Shown piece after piece: positions 10,895 through 22,791 of a stretch of DNA of 64,000 bases (positions are counted from its first letter, which is position 1; every line of letters starts with the position of its first letter). The stretch lies in assembly GCA_028386065.3 (NCBI GenBank), contig JAKUCV010004460.1, forward strand, positions 19,138-83,137. The letters are read 5' to 3'. The stretch comes from Turnera subulata (taxonomy: Eukaryota > Streptophyta > Magnoliopsida > Malpighiales > Passifloraceae). The notes beneath the pieces are model-generated. The model saw only the letters and a list, made by a program, of their open reading frames with translations, searched no databases and was not told the origin of the DNA. The position numbers and the translations under genes are program-made.

Positions 10895-13417
10895 TCAAAT
10901 AGTGCGTGATTTGCACCAGTCAAAGCCTTCTTTTACGATCAAGGCAACAGTTGCATCACGTACACCATCAGGGTTATTAGAGCAGTCCCATCCAAGAGAG
11001 TCGGCAATTTGGATTGTGGAGTTAGCTTCGTTACTGCAAAAAGGAACAGGGTGGGTGAAATAGATGGGGGAAGGTGACGAAATTTGAGGTGAAGAATTGG
11101 GGGCAGTTTCAGTGGGGTGGCTGCAGGTGGACGGGAGAAGAGAGTGGATAGCTTGTTTTGGTTTCTTCTCCTTTTTTCTTTTGGTGATGCGTTTGGATTT
11201 CAGGGCTTTATCCAGGTTTTGAATAGTAATGTTAGAACGTGTATTTGGTGTCAGAGAACTGTCTAGGGAGGAAGGGGAATTCGGGCTTGTGAGATGGTGA
11301 TAGGATGGGGAGAGGGAAGGAATATACTTTGGGCTAGAAAACGGGAGGGTGGAGGTTGGGCTGATAAAGGGGTATGGGCCAAGGGTCAAGCTTGAGCTGG
11401 TAGAGGGGGGTGGGTCGGCGAAGAGGGTGGTTGAAGAAATGTATTGGGATTGAGAGGGAGGGATGGGCCGGAAAGGTAAAGTTTTGGTAGTAAGTGAGAT
11501 CTTTTAATAAGGTGGGTAACAGGCCTAAGGTGAGAGCGAGGTAGGTCTGAATTATTGAAAGATATGACTGGGATAGGGGATGAGAGTCCATGCGAGTAAT
11601 TGGAAGAGGCAGAGAGTTGGTTTAGGGAATTGGAAGCATTGGAATCAGTTGAGGAATTGCATGGGGAAGGGAATTGAGTTGCAGCGTATGCGGGTCCAAC
11701 TGCCAAATTTGAAATGGATGGACTGCATGAAGGTGTTTCGTTGCACGCGAGAACTACAAAGTGGTTTTGGGAAGTGAGAATATTCGGGCATGTGAGACCT
11801 TTTTTCGGTTGATTGGTATTATCAATGATGAGCATTAGGTTGAAGGGATCAGAATCTTTTATGCCGGAGGATGAGGCGGCAGCGGCGCCAGGGGCTGATA
11901 TCTTGATGGATGGCGGCGTAGGGGGAGGTGGTTCAGATGAAGCATGCTATTGACCGTAAATTAAAGGAGAAGTTTGGTAGGTCAAGGGAAAGTCGTGAAG
12001 GGAATTATTTGGAGAGGGGAATGAAGAACTGGAGGGGGGGTTAAGGAATTTCATCAATGATGATACGAAAAGTGGAGTCGTCAATGAGAGCAGAAATCTC
12101 CCAAGCAATCGGTTTAGAAACTGTGGTTATAACTTGAAGAAAGGCATAATCTAATCTGGACTTATTTTCAGTCAAGTTGGCGATTTTAATGAGGGAACCA
12201 AATCTTGAGACTAGAGTGTGGAAGAAGCCACTTGACCATGCATGGAGGGGTATGCCTCTTGCCATGACCCATACTTTGCGGTTTGAAGGGCCATCACTTG
12301 TTTGCAATGGTCTCATTAAATCGAAGATGCTTGAGACCCATTCAGGGTTGGAATTGATGAAACTGGACATGTCCTTGGGAGAGGGGAATTGAATAATAAC
12401 AGAATCACCCCCTAGGTCGCTAATGATTACAGGATGGCCATGTTTTAAGAAGAGTTGGGAGACTAAGTGAGGGTCGAGCGGCTCTGAGAGAATACCCAGT
12501 GCACAGTTGGAAAGCCACTCAGTTTCACATGGGAGAGGCGAGAAGGTGATGTTGGCTTTATCCGTGATGGGTTGTAGGCGTTTAGGGCTAGGGGATGTTG
12601 GACCTTTGATGATATCAACAAAGGATTTTGGGGGGTTTTGATGTGAGAAGGTGGGAGGGAGAGATGAGTTATTAAAGTTTTGTGGGGTTTGACGGGTGTG
12701 GGGACGGTCGTGGGCAGGTAGGGCTTGTAAAGAACCGTTGCCGACCTGGATATGGTTGATGGAGGATATCAACCGATTAATGTCTCTGCATGCTCTATAT
12801 CTCACAAAACCAAAATGCTTACCATTCTTCGCACGTTTAGCAGGGATGTACATGTCAATAATTTCATCAAATTTGGAGAGAATGACGTGAAGCTCAATCG
12901 CAGACCATTGAAGGGGAAGGTTACCAACATAGAGGTTGGTGACTGTCTGATTATTGGATATGTTTTGAATTTGTTTCTGATTCCATTTGGAGAATTGTTG
13001 GGGTTTCAGGTGAGTTTGGATTGGATTACGAAGGGTATTCTTTGTAAGGTTCTGGGTGAGATTGTTTTTGTGTGGGATTGTAAGTGGTGGGACAACAGGG
13101 GGATTTCTAAGATTGGGTGATGGAAGAGGAAGGAGGCTCAGACGAGGCAGGGTGGAGGAGGACTGTTTGATACATTGGGCGTAGTCTGGAGGTATGGTGG
13201 AGGGTTGCTGTGGGCAGTGGAAGGCGGGTTGTCGTGGTCTATGAAAAAAGGGTTGAGATGCAGGTTGGTGATTCATGGTAGTGATGGGACTATGGTGAAG
13301 GTTAGTGGATTTCTGTGACGGACGGGATGGTTGTGGAAGACCAGGGGATAGGGGTGAACAGGGGAGTGGTGGGAGTCCGGTGGAGAAGAGAGAGCATGGG
13401 AGGACTGTTAAATCCAT
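10895..13417 (-). pseudogene. LINE-1 ORF1 (RRM plus DUF4283-like), broken
   Basis: The first 458 codons (13417-12041) are open. After a Pro/Ser/Gln-rich N-terminus comes an RNA recognition motif at residues about 160-235, with RNP2-like NLYVGNLP and RNP1-like KHFGFVRYR. A DUF4283-like region follows at about 290-458 (VWVMARGIPLHAWSSGFF). ORF1 proteins of this kind bind element RNA and form the RNP. A stop at 12041 is followed by further Pro/Ser-rich coding-like segments at 11835-11386, 11591-11334 and 11389-10895 in shifting frames, ending 42 bp before ORF2. The original ORF1 probably ran the whole length and has since gained several frameshifts. No CCHC knuckle was found. Confidence 0.75.
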
Positions 13418-13457
13418 GTTAACTTCCTACTAAAGAGTCTTTTTCTTGGCACCCGTT

Positions 13458-14403
13458 GAGGCTTATGCTTTAATTCAGCAGACTAGTGATGGATACTAGT
13501 TGTGCATCCAATGTTTATTATTCTATTATGAGCTCATATATCTCGTCCATCATCACCATTCTTTTCAATTATTCTTCTTGTTATTTTCTGAGAATGTTTC
13601 AATTATTCTTCTTAGGTATTTTTGTTTTTCAATAAACTAAGCTGGGTTTGCGTTAAGCAACAGATTGGAGTTATTCCAATCCATCACTCAAGATAGGAAT
13701 CCTTTCAAGTGTCCTTGGTAGATGTCCCTCTTGAGATGTCCAAATATGATCAATTGCATAAACAGCATTACTAGAATTTGATATTGCAATAGGCGGTTCC
13801 TCTTTCTTTTGCTGGGCAGGAGCCTGATGTGCTGGCTTGGGGGAATTCAAAAAAAAAATGTTGTGTGCCTTAGTACTCTGTAAATGTCCAAGAGTTGGAA
13901 GACTGAAACTAAAACTATTAACTATGGACCTAATGAAAACCTAACATATATATATAAACTTGGCGTGACGACTAGGACGCCAGACTTATGAACTAGTTTT
14001 CAAATTTGGATCCGAACAGTTTTTTCCTAATTTAGTAGTAATTATTAATTTAATAGGATTTCTTGCTTCCCAAGGAAAACAATAATATGTCAGAATATTA
14101 ATTCTCGCCGACACCACATACTATCGCTTATAAAATATAGAGGCTGGAGCCTCTCCCCACACACCCATAAATTCAGAATCCCCCCAATAGAGACCCGTGG
14201 CTGGTTTGCTTTTGTATAAGGTTTGCAGCTAATCCCTCCCTCGCCACTCTGTTTTGCTTCGCGTATTCAATCTTTAATTCTTTTTTGGTTCTTAGCTTCT
14301 TTTCTCCCCTGGTCAAACCTCACTCAAAAGAAGCTTTCGGTTTTGCATTTTAGGGTTGCCCAACAAAGCCTCTTTCTGTTTGTTTGTTTATCATTGGTCG
14401 GTC
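13458..14403 (+). promoter_or_regulatory. Intergenic DNA and promoter/5'UTR of the broken gene
   Basis: No coding region is seen. A TATA box candidate 'cttataaaatata' lies at 14127-14139, followed by a pyrimidine-rich leader (14150-14403) that precedes the ATG at 14404. The upstream part 13458-14120 is AT-rich and unremarkable. Confidence 0.45.
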
Positions 14404-14684
14404 ATGGCTTCGGCGACTGGTGAAAGCTCGGGTTGCTCGGGTTTACAGAAAGTTTCATTTGTACAGAAAATATTAGCTAAGGAAATCTCATCTTTTGAGC
14501 CCCTAAAACAAATGGGTTTGGATGGGTTTGTATGGAGATTGGATGGTTGGTCTCTCTCCGGGTGGAGGGGAGGTGACTTGACACAGTTAGGTCATCGGCC
14601 TTGTTCGGTGCATCTTAATGCCGCATGTTGGGTCTCTCACACACCCAAGGAAATTAATCAATGGGTTGTTAGCAAGGAAGATAA

Positions 14685-16196
14685 TGTAAGTATCCGGGTA
14701 TGCAAACAAAAGAGACAAGATGCGCAGCGGAAAACCCGGAACTAATGGAGGATCCATGTGAAATGGGGTAAACCGAATAACAAGAATTTCGTACCTGACT
14801 TGGTTGAGTTCTTTCACTCAACTGTTGAGTAGAATCAGTAAGAACCGGACTGAAATCCGACTCCTCTATGGTATCCGCACGAACCGTCAAAGACCATTAG
14901 CAATCGTCTCACGATCACTAACCCGAGCACTCCCGAACCGCAGTGCTAGCTGCAGAATTTCCGAGAGCTAGAGACTAGAGAGTGTTTGATGTGTTTCTTT
15001 CAAGTGTGAAGAGTGTGTTAAGCCTTGGTTTGCATGAAATCTGATCAAAACCTTCACCCTATTTATACACACATGAAATACATAGTTTAATGAGATAATG
15101 GCCAACATCATCATGCATTAACCATCATGATCAAGTCTCCACTATGCTATAATGCTCCATTAAGCATTAATTATACATATCATCATATATATAGGATTAC
15201 ACATCATATGGCATTAATTTTGGTTCAATAATCCTGATAATTAGTGAACCAAATCAGCCGAAAATGACCCGATCCAACCATGGTCAAATCGCCAGCTCAA
15301 TATCCTAGTTGAACCATGGTCCAACCATATTCTAACCACTAGCTCGAATCAACAGTTCTAAGTGTGTGACCCTGTAGGCACTTGTGACATTTGGCAATAA
15401 TTGTAAACTCTCATTTACAATTATAAACAATGAGCGGTGTCTAGCAACACATCATTGCTACCCAAACGACAAGATCAGTACTGATTCATTATGCCTCGGA
15501 AAACGTCATTATCCTTTCGTCTCATTATCAAGATCAAACACGAGACATGGAATATGTCATTCTCGTATATGTTCAATCTATGGTTTCTTGATCCCCGAGT
15601 TAACTATGTAAAATAGATACTTATGATATCTCCATATCACTTAATCCGAGCATGGCCATGCATTTACAGTTCAACTCTATCAAGGGGCCCAACTGATAAT
15701 ATTCCCGTTATACGGATTGGACGAATTCCTTCTTGATCAATCAAAACCCACTACACATTATATCATATACCCAATGATTACTCTTTGGTCTACTCAGTTA
15801 CGAATAACCAAGAGTAATATCAAAGTACATGACTCACATGTTGGGAACCTTGATGATCTCAGGTCAAAGGATAGCACATATAAGAATCACTAATGACAAC
15901 ATGAGTCCATGCAGTGTTCTTATGTCGGGTCAGTCCAGACCACAAGTTCTCTAACTTGTACCCGTATGTAGAATTCATTTCTCATATAATTCTCAACATA
16001 CGCTAGTCTTAATTTAATATTACAACCCATCCATAATAATAATCGACTAGAGACAATTCAAGAATATAAAATATTCTTAGGTTATAAATATGTGCAAGAG
16101 TTTATCTCATATAAAAATATTTATTGGAATAAAACCTTAATCAGATACATGACTAATTAATCATCCAATGATTGGTTTTTGGGCATTATACTAACA
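14685..16196 (-). repeat. Copia 3' LTR (left copy)
   Basis: This 1512-bp LTR matches 21267-22791. By eye about 15 mismatches, mostly transitions, occur in the first 270 bp. Two indels explain the length difference exactly: the right copy has an extra 29-bp tandem unit and lacks 16 bp near its far end. The outer terminus reads TGTAAGTAT, a consensus splice donor on the host sense strand. Confidence 0.93.
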
Positions 16197-16216
16197 ATCT
16201 CCCACTTGCACTAAAG
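16197..16216 (-). other. Copia polypurine tract
   Basis: Directly inside the left LTR the minus strand reads AAGTGGGAGAT, ending at the LTR's TGTTAG terminus. This is the expected plus-strand primer position, next to the 3' LTR. Confidence 0.75.
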
Positions 16217-16745
16217 CCAATCATCCATGTATCTAATACCAGTGGATCTAGCATGACCATCATGCTTCTACTGTGTGAGCGTCTTAGTCAACGGATCGGA
16301 TGCATTGTTCTTAGAAGGAACACTGCACAGCCTCACAATTGCCTCTAAGACAAAACACATACCCTGACTGTGATCTAAAGTCATCCCTGTCAGTTTGGAA
16401 GCCAGCATCTGTTTAACCCTTTACAACAAGCCCATCAACGCTTCCGTATACAAGGAATGCATCCTTAGTTCTTCTCAAGTACTTAAGGATGTTCTTAACT
16501 GTAGTCCAGTGACCATCACCGGGATTAGATTGGTATCTGCTTATGACACTTAATGCATATGCGATATCCGGTCGAGTACATAGCATGGTATACATGATAG
16601 ATCCTATAGCTGATGCATAAGAGATCTTACTCATTTGCTCTCTATCCTTAGATGTACTAGGACATTGTTTCTTTGAGAGAGTTATACCATGTGACATGGG
16701 AAAGAAACCTTTCATGGAATCTTGCATGCTAAACCTTTTAAGCAC
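16216..16745 (-). pseudogene. Copia RNase H, internally deleted
   Basis: The frame 16745-16413 covers the RT-RNase H connection (YASAIGSIMYTMLCTRPDIAYA). An in-frame TAA at 16413-16415 interrupts the start of RNase H, just before TDAGFQTDRDD. The sequence then jumps from QSGYVFCLRG to the usual C-terminal SKNNASDPLTK-like region, so several hundred bases that normally encode the core of RNase H are missing. RNase H removes the RNA strand during reverse transcription; this copy could not supply it. Confidence 0.75.
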
Positions 16746-16882
16746 CTTGTCAATATATATATACTTTGGCTTAGGCCAAGAAGCCTTTTGGATCTATCTC
16801 TATAGATCTTTATACCTAGCACGTAGGCAGCTTCACCTATGTCCTTCAATGAGAAATTCTTTCCTTACCAAGTCTTTACAGA

Positions 16883-17461
16883 CTATAGTGTTGGAATATC
16901 ATTTCCAATGAGTAGAATGTCGTCAACATACAATAGCAAGAAAATGATAGTGCTCCCTCTAACCTTCTTGTAAATACATGGCTCATCTTCATTTTTATTG
17001 AAACCAAACTGTTTGATTACTTCATCAAAATTAAGATACCAACTCCTAGAAGCTTGCTTTAATCCATAAATGGATCTTTGCAATTTGCATACCTTATGAG
17101 CATTCTCTGGAGTGACAAAACCTTCAGGTTGTGTCATGTACACATCCTCTAAAAGATTTCCACTAAGGAAAGTGGTTTTGACATCCATCTGCCATATCTC
17201 ATAATTATGGTATGCAGCTATAGCCAATAGTATACGGATGGATTTAACCATGGCAACTGGCGAAAAAGTTTCATCATAGTCAATACCATGAACTTGTTTG
17301 AAACCTTTTGTAACCAATTGCCCTTTATAAGTAATCACATTACCATCTATGTCGGTCTTTTTCTTATAGACCCATTTGCAATCAATGGGTTTTACGCCTT
17401 CAGGCGAATCAATCAAGGTCCAAACTTTGTTTTTATACATGGATTCCATCTCAGAATTCAT
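16883..17461 (-). pseudogene. Copia reverse transcriptase segment
   Basis: The open 192-residue segment holds the core of a Copia RT: NKVWTLIDSPEGVKPIDCKW at the start, DYDETFSPV, WQMDVKTTFLSG, YMTQPEGF, KLQRSIYGLKQASRSWY and the catalytic LLLYVDDILLIG near the end. Reverse transcriptase copies the element RNA to DNA. It is cut off from integrase by breaks between 17461 and 17844, and from RNase H by breaks near 16880-16750, so a full polyprotein is not encoded. The palm aspartates are present. Confidence 0.85.
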
Positions 17462-17843
17462 GGCTTCTAGCCACTTCTTAGAGCCTGGACCCGTAATTTC
17501 CTACTGATAGGAAGTGGGCTTATCATCATCCATGAGCATCACGTCTCCGGTATGAGTCAAAAGAAATCCATATCTCTCTAGCTCATATCGATTCCTACCA
17601 GACCTACGTGGTCCATGTGTTACAGGTACAGGTTTTTCACCCACAACACCTTGTGGTTCCTATCCTTGTTCCATCTCAATATCTATAGCTTCTGGTTGTA
17701 CTCGAACTTCTTTGAGTTCTATTTTTCTCCCACTTATCTCTCTAGAAATGAATTCTCTTTCTAAAAAAATAGTAGTACGAGCAATAAACACTTTTTTGCT
17801 CTATGGGATTATAGAAATAATATCCTTTAGTCCCTTTAGGATA

Positions 17844-19010
17844 TCAAACAAAAAGGCACTTGTCAGATTTAGGGCCGAGTTTGTCTGATGCTTGTCTTAC
17901 GTAAGCCTCACAACCCCAAATCTTCATAAAAGACAAACTGGGACGTTTCCCAGTCCATATCTCATATGGTGTCTTTTCAACCGATTTAGATGGAACACGG
18001 TTAAGTGTAAAGGCAGCAGTCAATAGAGCATGTCCCCAAAATGAAGAAGGTAGGTCAGCTTGACTCATCATAGAACGAACCATGTCTAACAGAGTTCTAT
18101 TTCTCCTTTCAGATACACCATTCCATTGAGGTGTACCTGGTGGAGTAAGTTGTGATACTATACCACATTCCTTTAGATGATCAAGAAATTCTTGGTCTAA
18201 GTATTCACCGCCTCGATCAGATCGAAGCATTTTAATACTCTTGCCAAGTTGATTCTGTACTTTATTCTTGAATTCTTTGAACTTGTCAAAGGATTCCGAC
18301 TTGTGCTTCATAAGATACACATAGCCATATCTACTATAATCGTCAGTAAATGTAATGAAGTATTGAAATCCACCTCTAGCCTCTGTTGACATAGGTCCAC
18401 ATGCATCAGAATGTATAAGGCCTAACAAGTCTGAAGCTCTTTTACCTTTACCAGCAAAAGGAGCCTTCGTCATTTTGCCCAATAAACATGACTCACATGT
18501 CTCATATGATTCAAAATCAAATGAGTCTAAAAGTCCATCCTTATGGAGTTTAGAAATACGAGTCTCATTTATATGGCCCAAATGACAATACCAGAGATAG
18601 TTTGTATTTGAATCATTCAATTTAACCTTCTTCGAATCAATGTTATAGATTGCAGTTTCTCGTTTTAAAATGTACAAACCATTGCTTAAATATGCACCAC
18701 CATAATAAATATCATTCAAATAAATAGAACAATAGTTGTTCTTTATTATAAATGAGAAACCCTTCTTGTCCAGACAAAAAATAGAAATCAAATTCCTACT
18801 TGTAGGATGTACATAATAGCAATCATCAAGTTCCAAAACCAAACCACTCGGTAAAGATAGATAATAAGTCCCTACGGCTAATGCAGCAACTCTTTCTCCA
18901 TTTCCAACGTGCAGGTCCACTTCACCCTTTGCTAATCTTCTACTCTTTCTCAGATCCTGCACATTTACACAAATGTGAGAACTACATCCAATATCTAATA
19001 CCCATGATGC
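17844..19010 (-). pseudogene. Copia protease (altered) and integrase
   Basis: At about 18990-18970 the minus strand encodes a retropepsin-like site reading LDIGCSSH, where Copia proteases normally have DTG; the catalytic Asp remains. From 18962 to 17844 an open 372-residue frame contains the GAG-pre-integrase zinc motif (WYCHLGHIN, then CESCLLGK) and the integrase core with its DDE residues in LIHSDACGPM, LRSDRGGEY and GVSERRNRT. It ends at about the usual point before the integrase C-terminal region, where frames break. Integrase inserts the cDNA in the host genome. The core triad looks intact. Confidence 0.85.
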
Positions 19011-19079
19011 AGAGATAGAAATATTAGCTTCTATAACAAAAATACCTGAAGTGGAAGTCTTACTTCCCTTCTATTTCTT

Positions 19080-19892
19080 TACCTCATCAAGGTAAGTAGG
19101 GCAGTTATATTTCTAATGGCCAGGTTTGTTGCAATGGAAACATTGTCCTTCCTTTGCAATTCCACCTTTTGGTTTCAGCACATGTGAACAAGAAGATGTA
19201 CATGGACCAAACTTTTTGGCACATTCTTGTTAAACTTGGCCTTACCCTTTCCTTTGCCTTTTCCAACCATCAAAAAGTTGTTGGATTTATTTGCCTTCAT
19301 CTGTTGCTCAACTGTTCCCAACATGTTAAGCAACTCAGACAAAGATTTGTCAAGAAGATTCATGTTGAAAATCATGACAAATTGGCTATAACTATCCGGC
19401 AACGATTGCAAGACGAGATCAACGGCTAATTCTCTTTGCCAAGGAAAACCTAGACCTTCAAGGTTCTCAATGTATCCAATCATCTTGAGCACATAAGGTC
19501 TGACAGGTGATGACTCAACCATCTTGCACTGGAATAATGCCTTTGAGGTCTCATACCCCTCATGTCTAGCTTGCTCTTAAGCTTTTTTAGGTGTTCGATC
19601 ATAGCGAAAGCACCCACGTTCTTATGTTGCTTCTGAAGCTCAGAGTCCATGGTGATAAGTATAAGGCAAGCAACTTCCAATGCTTCATCAACATGCTTCT
19701 TGTAAGCATCTCTTTCTGCCCTAGGAGCATTAGGTGCCGATTCATTAGGAACAGGCCCTCAAGGACATACAATTTCTTTTCTTGCTGGAGGACTATCCTC
19801 AAATTGCAGTGCCACTTTAGAAAATTGTTCCCATTCAGTTTTTCCTTCTCAAGGATTGATCGCAGTGACATAGTACTTGTGTTTTCTGCCAT
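19080..19892 (-). pseudogene. Copia gag, frameshifted
   Basis: Gag starts at 19892 (MAENTSTMSLRSILEKEKLNG) and shows a UBN2-type Copia gag spread over at least three overlapping frames: 19892-19770, about 19760-19500 and 19522-19175. Frameshifts lie near 19760 and 19520. A CCHC knuckle (CFHCNKPGH...KYNC) lies at about 19140-19095 but has an in-frame stop just after its His, and another stop follows downstream. Gag packages element RNA into virus-like particles. Confidence 0.8.
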
Positions 19893-20262
19893 GATAATTT
19901 TACAAAGATCAATTCACACAAAATCAGAGTCATGTATAAAATCATTTAATAAGGAATTTTATTAAATGATACTCCCACTATATATATCAAGATTATAATA
20001 AGTGGGCCAAGATCCATATTTCACTACAAGATAACTTAGCTTTGACTAATCGCTTATATCAAAGTTATTTAGGTTGACAACTCTTAGTCAATTACATCTC
20101 ATGTAACTCTTGGATAGTTGAGTGAACAACTCTTGTTCTTGTCTATCTCATAGACTTATCTCAACTCTTTGCCTCTAAGTCCCAATCCTATTGAGATGAC
20201 TTAGTTAAGTTCAACCCATGACAAGCAATTTGAATATTACAATTATTCCATCGCACCTTGAT

Positions 20263-20600
20263 AGGATAAACATTGGCACTTTGCTTTGGCAAAACCTACC
20301 AAGTGTTGATCTAAGCATAGATGAGTACTCATCAATGGAAGGCAACACATAAGAACTTAAAATTTTGCTTCTTGCTAGGATAAACATTGGCACTTTGCTT
20401 TGGCAAACCTACCAAGTGTTGATCTAAGCATAGATCTGTACTTATCAACAATTGTTTCCATACATAACAATTATGCCATCACATCTTGCTAGGATAAACA
20501 TTGGCACTTTGCTTTGGCAAACCTATCAAGTGTTGATCTAAGCATAGATGAGTACTTATCAACAATTGTTTCCATACATCACATGCATGTAATTAACAAA
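20263..20600. repeat. Three tandem ~114-bp repeats in Copia leader
   Basis: The motif 'aggataaacattggcact' starts at 20263, 20377 and 20491, a spacing of exactly 114 bp each time. Each unit continues with 'ccaagtgttgatctaagcat'. They lie between the 5' LTR/primer site and gag, in the untranslated leader. Confidence 0.9.
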
Positions 20601-20759
20601 TTATATATCGCATATATAATAAGCATGCATCTTTTATAATCAATACCAAGCTATGTGTCATGATTATAAAAGGACAAACATGTTAACAAGCATTCAACTT
20701 ATTGTTCATATATCATTAAGATCATAAGAACATGTTATCAAGCATGCCGAACATCGATG

Positions 20760-21017
20760 TTTTGTATGTCTGCTCACATACAAAATTCTTCTGCCCATTC
20801 TGGAATTTAGAGCATTCTGCTGAATTTTGTATGTTTGCTGACCTACAAAATTTTTCTGACCATTCGGGTTTTTAGTTGTTTCTGCTGAATTTTGTATATC
20901 AGCTCACCTACAAAATTTTGCTGACCATTCGGATTTTAGTTGTTTCTGCCGAATTTTGTATATCAGCTCACTTACAAAATTTTGCTGACCATTCAAATTT
21001 TTAGTTGTTTCTGCCGA
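20760..21017. repeat. Four tandem ~65-bp repeats in Copia leader
   Basis: Units beginning 'ttttgtat' occur at about 20760, 20825, 20890 and 20954, each carrying 'tcacctacaaaatt' and 'ctgaccattc' variants and ending in 'gttgtttctgc'. This is a second, unrelated tandem array in the same leader. Confidence 0.9.
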
Positions 21018-21249
21018 AAGTACACTTTGATTGATATCTTATACCAATCAAGTACTTGCTGTCAAAAACTTTTCACGGAATCAACTTCAACATATCATAT
21101 ATATATGAGAATCATAATGATCTAGTTTAAACATACATTCAACAGATGCATAATAAACTATGATCAAATTGCTTATACAATCATGATCATGCCACATCAC
21201 ATATAGCATATCATACATATAAACAACTTATTCGGTTTAGTGTTTCACA

Positions 21250-21266
21250 AGAGGCTCCGCTACCAC
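21250..21266 (-). other. Copia primer binding site (methionine tRNA type)
   Basis: Next to the right (5') LTR the minus strand reads TGGTAGCGGAGCC, resembling the TGGTATCAGAGC complement of the plant initiator-Met tRNA 3' end with a few changes. Position and orientation fit a minus-strand element. Confidence 0.7.
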
Positions 21267-22791
21267 TGTAAGTATTCGGGTACGCAAACAAAAGAGACAA
21301 GATGCACAGCGGAAAACCCGGAACTAATGGAGGATCCATGTGAAACGGGGTAAACCGAATAACAAGAATTTCGTACCTGACTTGGTTGAGTTCTTTCACT
21401 TAACTGTTGAGTTGAATCAGCAAGAACCAGATAGAAATCCGACTCCTCTACGGTATCCACACGAACCGTCGAAGACCATTAGCAACTGTCTCACGATCAC
21501 TAACCCGAGCACTCCCGAACCGCAGTGCTAGCTGCAGAATTTCCGAGAGCTAGAGACTAGAGAGTGTTTGATGTGTTTCTCTCAAGTGTGAAGAGTGTGT
21601 TAAGCCTTGGTTTGCATGAAATCTGATCAAAACCTTCACCCTATTTATACACACATGAAATACATAGTTTAATGAGATAATGGCCAACATCATCATGCAT
21701 TAACCATCATGATCAAGTCTCCACTTTGCTATAATGCTCCATTAAGCATCCACCATGCTATAATGCTCCATTAAGCATTAGTTATACAAATCATCATATA
21801 TATGGGATTACACATCATATGGCATTAATTGTGGTTCAATAATCCTGATAATTAGTGAACCAACTCAGCCCAAAATGACCCGGTCCAACCATGGTCTAAC
21901 CGCTAGCTCAATATCCTGGTTGAACCATGGTCCAACCATATTCTAACCACTAGCTCGAATCAACAGTTCTAAGTGTGTGACCCTGTAGGAACTTATGACG
22001 TTTGGAAATAATTGTAAACTCTTATTTACAATTATAAACAATGAGCGGTGTCTAGCAACACATCATTGCTACCCAAACGACAAGATCGGTACTGATTCAT
22101 TATGCCTCGGAAAACGTCATTATCCTTTCGTCTCATTATCAAGATCAAACACGAGACATGGAATATGTCATTCTCGTATATGTTCAATCTATGGTTTCTT
22201 GATCCCCGAGTTAACTGTGTAAAACAGATACTTATGATATCTCCATATCACTTAATCCGAGCATGGCCATGCATTTACAGTTCAACTCTATCAAGGGGCC
22301 CAACTGATAATATTCCTGTTATACGGGTTGGACGAATTCCTTCTTGATCAATCAAAACCCACTACACATTATATCATATACCCAATGATTACTCTTCGTT
22401 CTACTCAGTTACGAATAACCAAGAGTAATATCAAAGTATATGACTCACATGTTGGGAACCTTGATGTTCTCAGGTTTAAAGATAGCACATATAAGAATCA
22501 TTAATGACAACATGAGTCCATACAGTGTTCTTATGTCGGGTCAGTCTGGACCACAAGTTCTCTAACTTGTACCCGTATGTAGAATTCATATCTCATATAA
22601 TTCTCAACATACTCTAGTCTTAATTTATTATTACAACCCATCCATAATAATAGTCGACTAGAGACAATTCAAGAATATTAAATATTCTTATGTTATAAAT
22701 ATGTGCAAGCGTTTATCTCATATAAAAATATTCATTGGAATAAAACCTTAATCAGATACATGACTAATTAATCATCCAATGATCACTAACA
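21267..22791 (-). repeat. Copia 5' LTR (right copy)
   Basis: This 1525-bp LTR pairs with 14685-16196. It carries a 29-bp tandem duplication (21721-21749 and 21750-21778) present once in the left copy, and a 16-bp deletion just before its CA end. As the 5' LTR of a minus-strand element it would hold the promoter. Confidence 0.93.

Larger units (their letters stand above)
6997..13457 (-). mobile_element. LINE-1: near full-length L1-type non-LTR retrotransposon
   Basis: The element body is about 7010-13445 and lies on the minus strand. Its 3' poly(A) appears as a T run at 7008-7020. It is flanked by 12-13 bp near-identical direct repeats, ttggcaccccgtt (6997-7009) and ttggcacccgtt (13446-13457), as expected from target-primed reverse transcription. 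ORF1 begins 28 bp inside the 5' end, so little or nothing is missing. It has a broken ORF1 with an RRM and a broken ORF2 with endonuclease, reverse transcriptase and a zf-RVT-like C-terminus. An RRM in ORF1 is known for plant L1 elements of the BNR type. It is dead because both frames carry frameshifts. Confidence 0.88.
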
